A stretch of 64,000 nt of DNA from Frigoriglobus tundricola (GTDB lineage: Bacteria; Planctomycetota; Planctomycetia; Gemmatales; Gemmataceae), in contig NZ_CP053452.2 in the NCBI RefSeq assembly GCF_013128195.2, forward strand, positions 4,712,001 to 4,776,000, in the 5' to 3' direction. Positions 61,793-64,000 of this stretch are shown here, piece after piece. The position numbers were made by a program, and so were the translations under genes. The notes below the pieces were generated by a model, which searched no databases, was not told where the DNA came from, and was given only the letters and a program-made list of their open reading frames with translations. Every line of letters begins with the position of its first letter. Within the stretch, counting starts at the first letter, position 1.

Positions 61793-62155
61793 ATGCCGAC
61801 CGACGCGACGAGTACCGATCCGCAGTCCGGAGTACCGGCACTCAGCGGCCCGGTGGCCCCGAAAGCGACTACCAAACACCGAACTGACGAGGAACTGGCA
61901 CACGAACTGGTGGAACTCGAAAAGCAATTCGATCCTCCTGATCCGGACGCGATCATGATAGACGCGCGGTGGTTCGATACGCACTGGGGAACGCCTGACT
62001 TCGAACCTTATCGCGGAACGCACATCGCCGTTTTGAACGGAGCCATCGTCGGTCACGGATGGAACTCACTCCAGCTCCAGATCGATGTGGCTCGGAAGTT
62101 CAACGTCCACCCACAGCGGTTCATCCTTGAGTACATTCCCACCCGCGAATTTTGA
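61793..62155 (+). CDS. DUF5678-like small protein
   Basis: 120 residues. The first half is charged and disordered. The second half, DARWFDTHWGTPDFEPYRGTHIAVLNGAIVGHGWNSLQLQIDVARKFNVHPQRFILEYIP, follows the DUF5678 pattern (YxGxxIAVxNGxIVGxG, helix, LxYIP). Such proteins often precede retropepsin-like proteases in bacteria. Its stop overlaps the next start (TTGA at 62152-62155), so the two are translated in a coupled way. It starts 40 bp after the kinase stop and could be cotranscribed with it. Function unknown. Confidence 0.72.
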   Translation: MPTDATSTDPQSGVPALSGPVAPKATTKHRTDEELAHELVELEKQFDPPDPDAIMIDARWFDTHWGTPDFEPYRGTHIAVLNGAIVGHGWNSLQLQIDVARKFNVHPQRFILEYIPTREF

Positions 62156-62688
62156 GTGAAACGGTGCCCCAGGTTCATCTCGCGGTTCGGGATGTCGGCG
62201 GACGAACACTCCCCACTTCCGTTGGTGGAACGGTTTACCTTCCCCAACGCCGAGTGCGTGCTTGGGTGCGCTTGGGTCGAGAAATTTTACCCCGCGAAGC
62301 GGTTGTGGATACGGGCGCGCCGGCCAGTATCTTTTCACGGCAGGTTTGGAAAGCCTTTCACACTCGCGGCGATATTGTGTGGATCGCTCATCCGCCAACT
62401 GAGGCCAGTCGCGAGGTGCTGCCGCGCATCGATGTTCACGGCGGCAATTATCCGTTTCGGCTCGGTCGCATCCGCCTCGTGGTGGTGGACCTCGACAAAA
62501 ACCAACTGGCCCCGCGAGACGTGCTCGTGATCTGCACCGAGGACGAACCCGTCGATGCCGAAGCAGACCCGCCCGAATTGCCACGCCTCTTGCTCATCGG
62601 CCTCGCGGACGTGATGAACGGGCGCTCGTTGCTCCTACAAGTCTCTGCTGATGGTCAACAATGGACGGCACCGTTGAGCGAACCTTGA
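62152..62688 (+). CDS. retropepsin-like aspartic protease
   Basis: 178 residues from the TTG at 62152, which overlaps the preceding stop; a GTG at 62164 is a possible alternative. Core: GRTLPTSVGGTVYLPQRRVRAWVRLG, then the active-site triplet in EAVVDTGAPASIFSRQVWKAF (DTGA flanked by hydrophobic residues, as in retropepsin and clan AA), and LLLIGLADVMNGRSLLLQ, the ALG-type strand of this fold. One DTG per chain implies a dimer active site. Cytosolic; substrate unknown. Coupled to the DUF5678-like gene, with which it recurs in other genomes by my recollection. Confidence 0.78.
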   Translation: MSETVPQVHLAVRDVGGRTLPTSVGGTVYLPQRRVRAWVRLGREILPREAVVDTGAPASIFSRQVWKAFHTRGDIVWIAHPPTEASREVLPRIDVHGGNYPFRLGRIRLVVVDLDKNQLAPRDVLVICTEDEPVDAEADPPELPRLLLIGLADVMNGRSLLLQVSADGQQWTAPLSEP

Positions 62689-62706
62689 GTGATCGGTAGT
62701 ACCCCG

Positions 62707-63408
62707 TCACGCCTTCTCCAACAACATGTCCACCACCCAGCATCCGCGCACATGCGGTTCCGCACCGCGACAGTGGCCCAGCACGTCGGTGTTGTCGCAC
62801 CCGGCGTCTTGAAGTGCATCCGCGAGGATCGGCATCCGGTCGAAAGCCTTGTTGTCGTAGATGCCACGGGCCAGCGCCTGTACGTCGAACGTGAGCCAAA
62901 GCGGTTCGAGTGTAACGGGACGGAAGGGGTTGCCGAAGATGTCACGGATCAGCTTCGCCTGCTCGGCCAATTCTTTCCGATGCGCGTTCTCGAAAGCGGT
63001 ATCGTATTCGGAATCCGGCCCTTTATCGGCCTCCGCACATGCCGCCGCACTCGCGGCTGTGCTTGAAACCGAACTTGCAGTTCGGCCCGTAACGGAGCGA
63101 ACGAAAATGGCGTCGGCGGCGGCATGGGTCGCGAAGGTGGCTGGGTCCGGTGCCCAAGGCTGGCCCCGATCAAATGCAACAGCTTCCGCCTGGGAGAAAG
63201 CGCGGTCCCTGTCGGCGCGTGTCGCCAAACCGTCGGCGTATCGCTCCGCGACTCCCAACGCGTCGCGACTTTCGTTCGGGAGTAAGCTCCAGATGCGCCC
63301 GCAACAAGCACATCCGAATAGCCTCATCTTTCGTTCGTCGGTGACTTCGCGGCGATTCGGAAACATCCGCTCCGGGTCATCGCACGCGAGCCATTCGGCT
63401 TCGGTCAT
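62707..63408 (-). CDS. planctomycete paralog family protein with Cys-rich motif
   Basis: 233 residues starting MTEAEWLACDDPERMFPNRREVTDERKMRLFGCACCGRIWSLLPN. The TEAEWLAC.DP..M.....R...DRK.RLF.CACCRRIW motif, the middle NPFRPVTLEPLWLTFDVQALARGIYD, and the end MPILADALQDAGCDNTDVLGHCRG..HVRGCWVVDMLL are the hallmarks of a family repeated many times in Gemmata-type genomes. No enzyme activity is known. The Cys/Trp motifs may bind zinc. It is convergent with the retropepsin-like gene, 18 bp apart. Confidence 0.8.
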   Translation of the reverse strand: MTEAEWLACDDPERMFPNRREVTDERKMRLFGCACCGRIWSLLPNESRDALGVAERYADGLATRADRDRAFSQAEAVAFDRGQPWAPDPATFATHAAADAIFVRSVTGRTASSVSSTAASAAACAEADKGPDSEYDTAFENAHRKELAEQAKLIRDIFGNPFRPVTLEPLWLTFDVQALARGIYDNKAFDRMPILADALQDAGCDNTDVLGHCRGAEPHVRGCWVVDMLLEKA

Positions 63409-63862
63409 CGTGTCGCCCCGTTGAGGGTGGTCTCATTGCCCTGTTGAAACCCCGCGCACGTTGTTCCGCGGCCTGCTCTCTTCAGCCCGAAGGGCGGGGA
63501 CAGCATAGCCCCGGGCAACGCCCGGGGGCGGTCGAGTATGGCCTTCCAGGCTGAATGCCTGGGACAGCACCGCGTGTGTCAGGCCTTCAGCCTGAAACAT
63601 ATGATGGCTCGCACCCCGGGCGTTGCCCGGGGCTATGCTGTCCCAGCCCTGCGGGCTGAAAGCGCACCGACCCTTTCAACAAAGCACGGTCGTATCATAC
63701 GCCCTCCGCCCGCCGAACCGCCACGACCGGCATTCGCAGCACGGCTCGTCGCTCTCACCCATGTTCCTTAAACTCCGCAAACTGGCATCGCCAGATGCGC
63801 CGGCGTAAAATCGGCGCTCTGGGCAAACCCCTCCGCCGCGACCACCCACCGAGAGCCGCACC
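63409..63862. other. intergenic region with a composite inverted repeat, no gene
   Basis: Mostly the repeat at 63481-63660. No credible coding frame on either strand. Confidence 0.55.
63481..63660. repeat. composite inverted repeat, family D
   Basis: TTCAGCCCGAAGGGCGGGGA then CAGCATAGCCCCGGGCAACG at the left (63481-63520) pair with CGTTGCCCGGGGCTATGCTG and TCCCAGCCCTGCGGGCTGAA at the right (63621-63660). An inner pair (CCTTCCAGGCTGAATGCCTGG / CAGGCCTTCAGCCTGAA type) adds a second level. Confidence 0.82.
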
Positions 63863-64000
63863 GTGAAACCCGCTTTGTTCTTCGGGCGCCGCCCGGCGTT
63901 CGCCCTGCTCGCCGGGCTGATCTTCGTCCTTCCCGGAGTCGCACGCTCCGGCGAGGACGACGACCTCAAGAAGGAAATCGCCGACGTCGAGAAGCAGATC
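63863..64000 (+). CDS. exported protein, 5' part only
   Basis: The GTG at 63863 opens (M)KPALFFGRRPAFALLAGLIFVLPG, a typical signal peptide, followed by VARSGEDDDLKKEIADVEKQI, which looks like the start of a coiled coil. The gene runs off the end of the window after 46 codons. No function can be proposed; the mature part may be a periplasmic coiled-coil or TPR protein. Confidence 0.65.
   Translation, partial: MKPALFFGRRPAFALLAGLIFVLPGVARSGEDDDLKKEIADVEKQI

Noticed and set aside
59165-62056. Long open frame on the minus strand across the kinase gene
   Set aside because: Antisense to a kinase with an intact catalytic core and to the divergent gene; no domain or start context.

Overview
The window looks like a GC-rich chromosome piece from a Gemmata-type planctomycete (Planctomycetota, Gemmataceae). 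The support is indirect but consistent: secreted paralogous families typical of Gemmata (5740-6117, 8475-10407, 11907-12536), a TIGR02996-type repeat-companion domain (29708-30982), a Ser/Thr kinase fused to WD40 repeats, an ECF sigma factor carrying a membrane segment and coiled-coil tail, a LEALEAREVPA-type N-terminus on a large exported protein, and many long inverted repeats after genes. No rRNA, CRISPR array, prophage or plasmid region is visible. One tRNA is present (Val, anticodon GAC).

Layout. 1-12.6 kb: a partial NmrA-like oxidoreductase divergent from an HxlR regulator, a DUF151 nuclease-like protein, a frameshifted PP2C/SpoIIE-type phosphatase, L31, RF1, a frameshifted unknown gene, small secreted proteins, tRNA-Val, fumarase C, two tandem secreted paralogs and a double-receiver response regulator. 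12.8-18.0 kb: a giant alpha-2-macroglobulin with an intact thioester motif, a Gly/Phe-rich stretch at the bait position and a duplicated 51-bp repeat translated into its N-terminus. 18.1-24.7 kb: an AT-rich island, a decayed XRE-type regulator, a TPR/alpha-beta hydrolase, and a decayed mobile cluster (group II intron with dead reverse transcriptase, transposase remnant) next to a zinc-ribbon/OB-fold membrane protein. 24.7-32 kb: acetolactate synthase large subunit, an exported metalloprotease with FG-GAP repeats, a TIGR02996 protein, a small MITE-like element and a nucleoside-deoxyribosyltransferase-like protein. 32-36.5 kb: an isolated nuoD, a divergent GNAT toxin/putative antitoxin pair with helically phased 10-bp repeats, and an HxlR/SDR pair with two clear palindromic operators. 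36.8-48.2 kb: membrane proteins, HtrA-type protease, ECF sigma factor, TolB-like propeller protein, HtpG. 48.5-64 kb: STAS protein, TPR protein, sugar isomerase-like protein, BON-like secreted protein, ferredoxin, hydrolase-like protein, Pit phosphate transporter, a divergent pair of WD40 proteins (one a kinase), and a coupled pair ending in a retropepsin-like protease.

Most genes are single transcription units separated by strong hairpins; obvious operons are few (3137/4220, 61793/62152). Several genes carry a single-base frameshift (1284-2479, 4220-4907, 38455-39004), which could be real decay or sequence error. The best candidates for something new are the GNAT toxin with a SpoVT/AbrB-like protein bearing a TacA-like tail (33.4-34.4 kb), the unusual bait segment of the macroglobulin, and the recurrent terminator-TTCTAT-GTGYG junctions around the group II intron.
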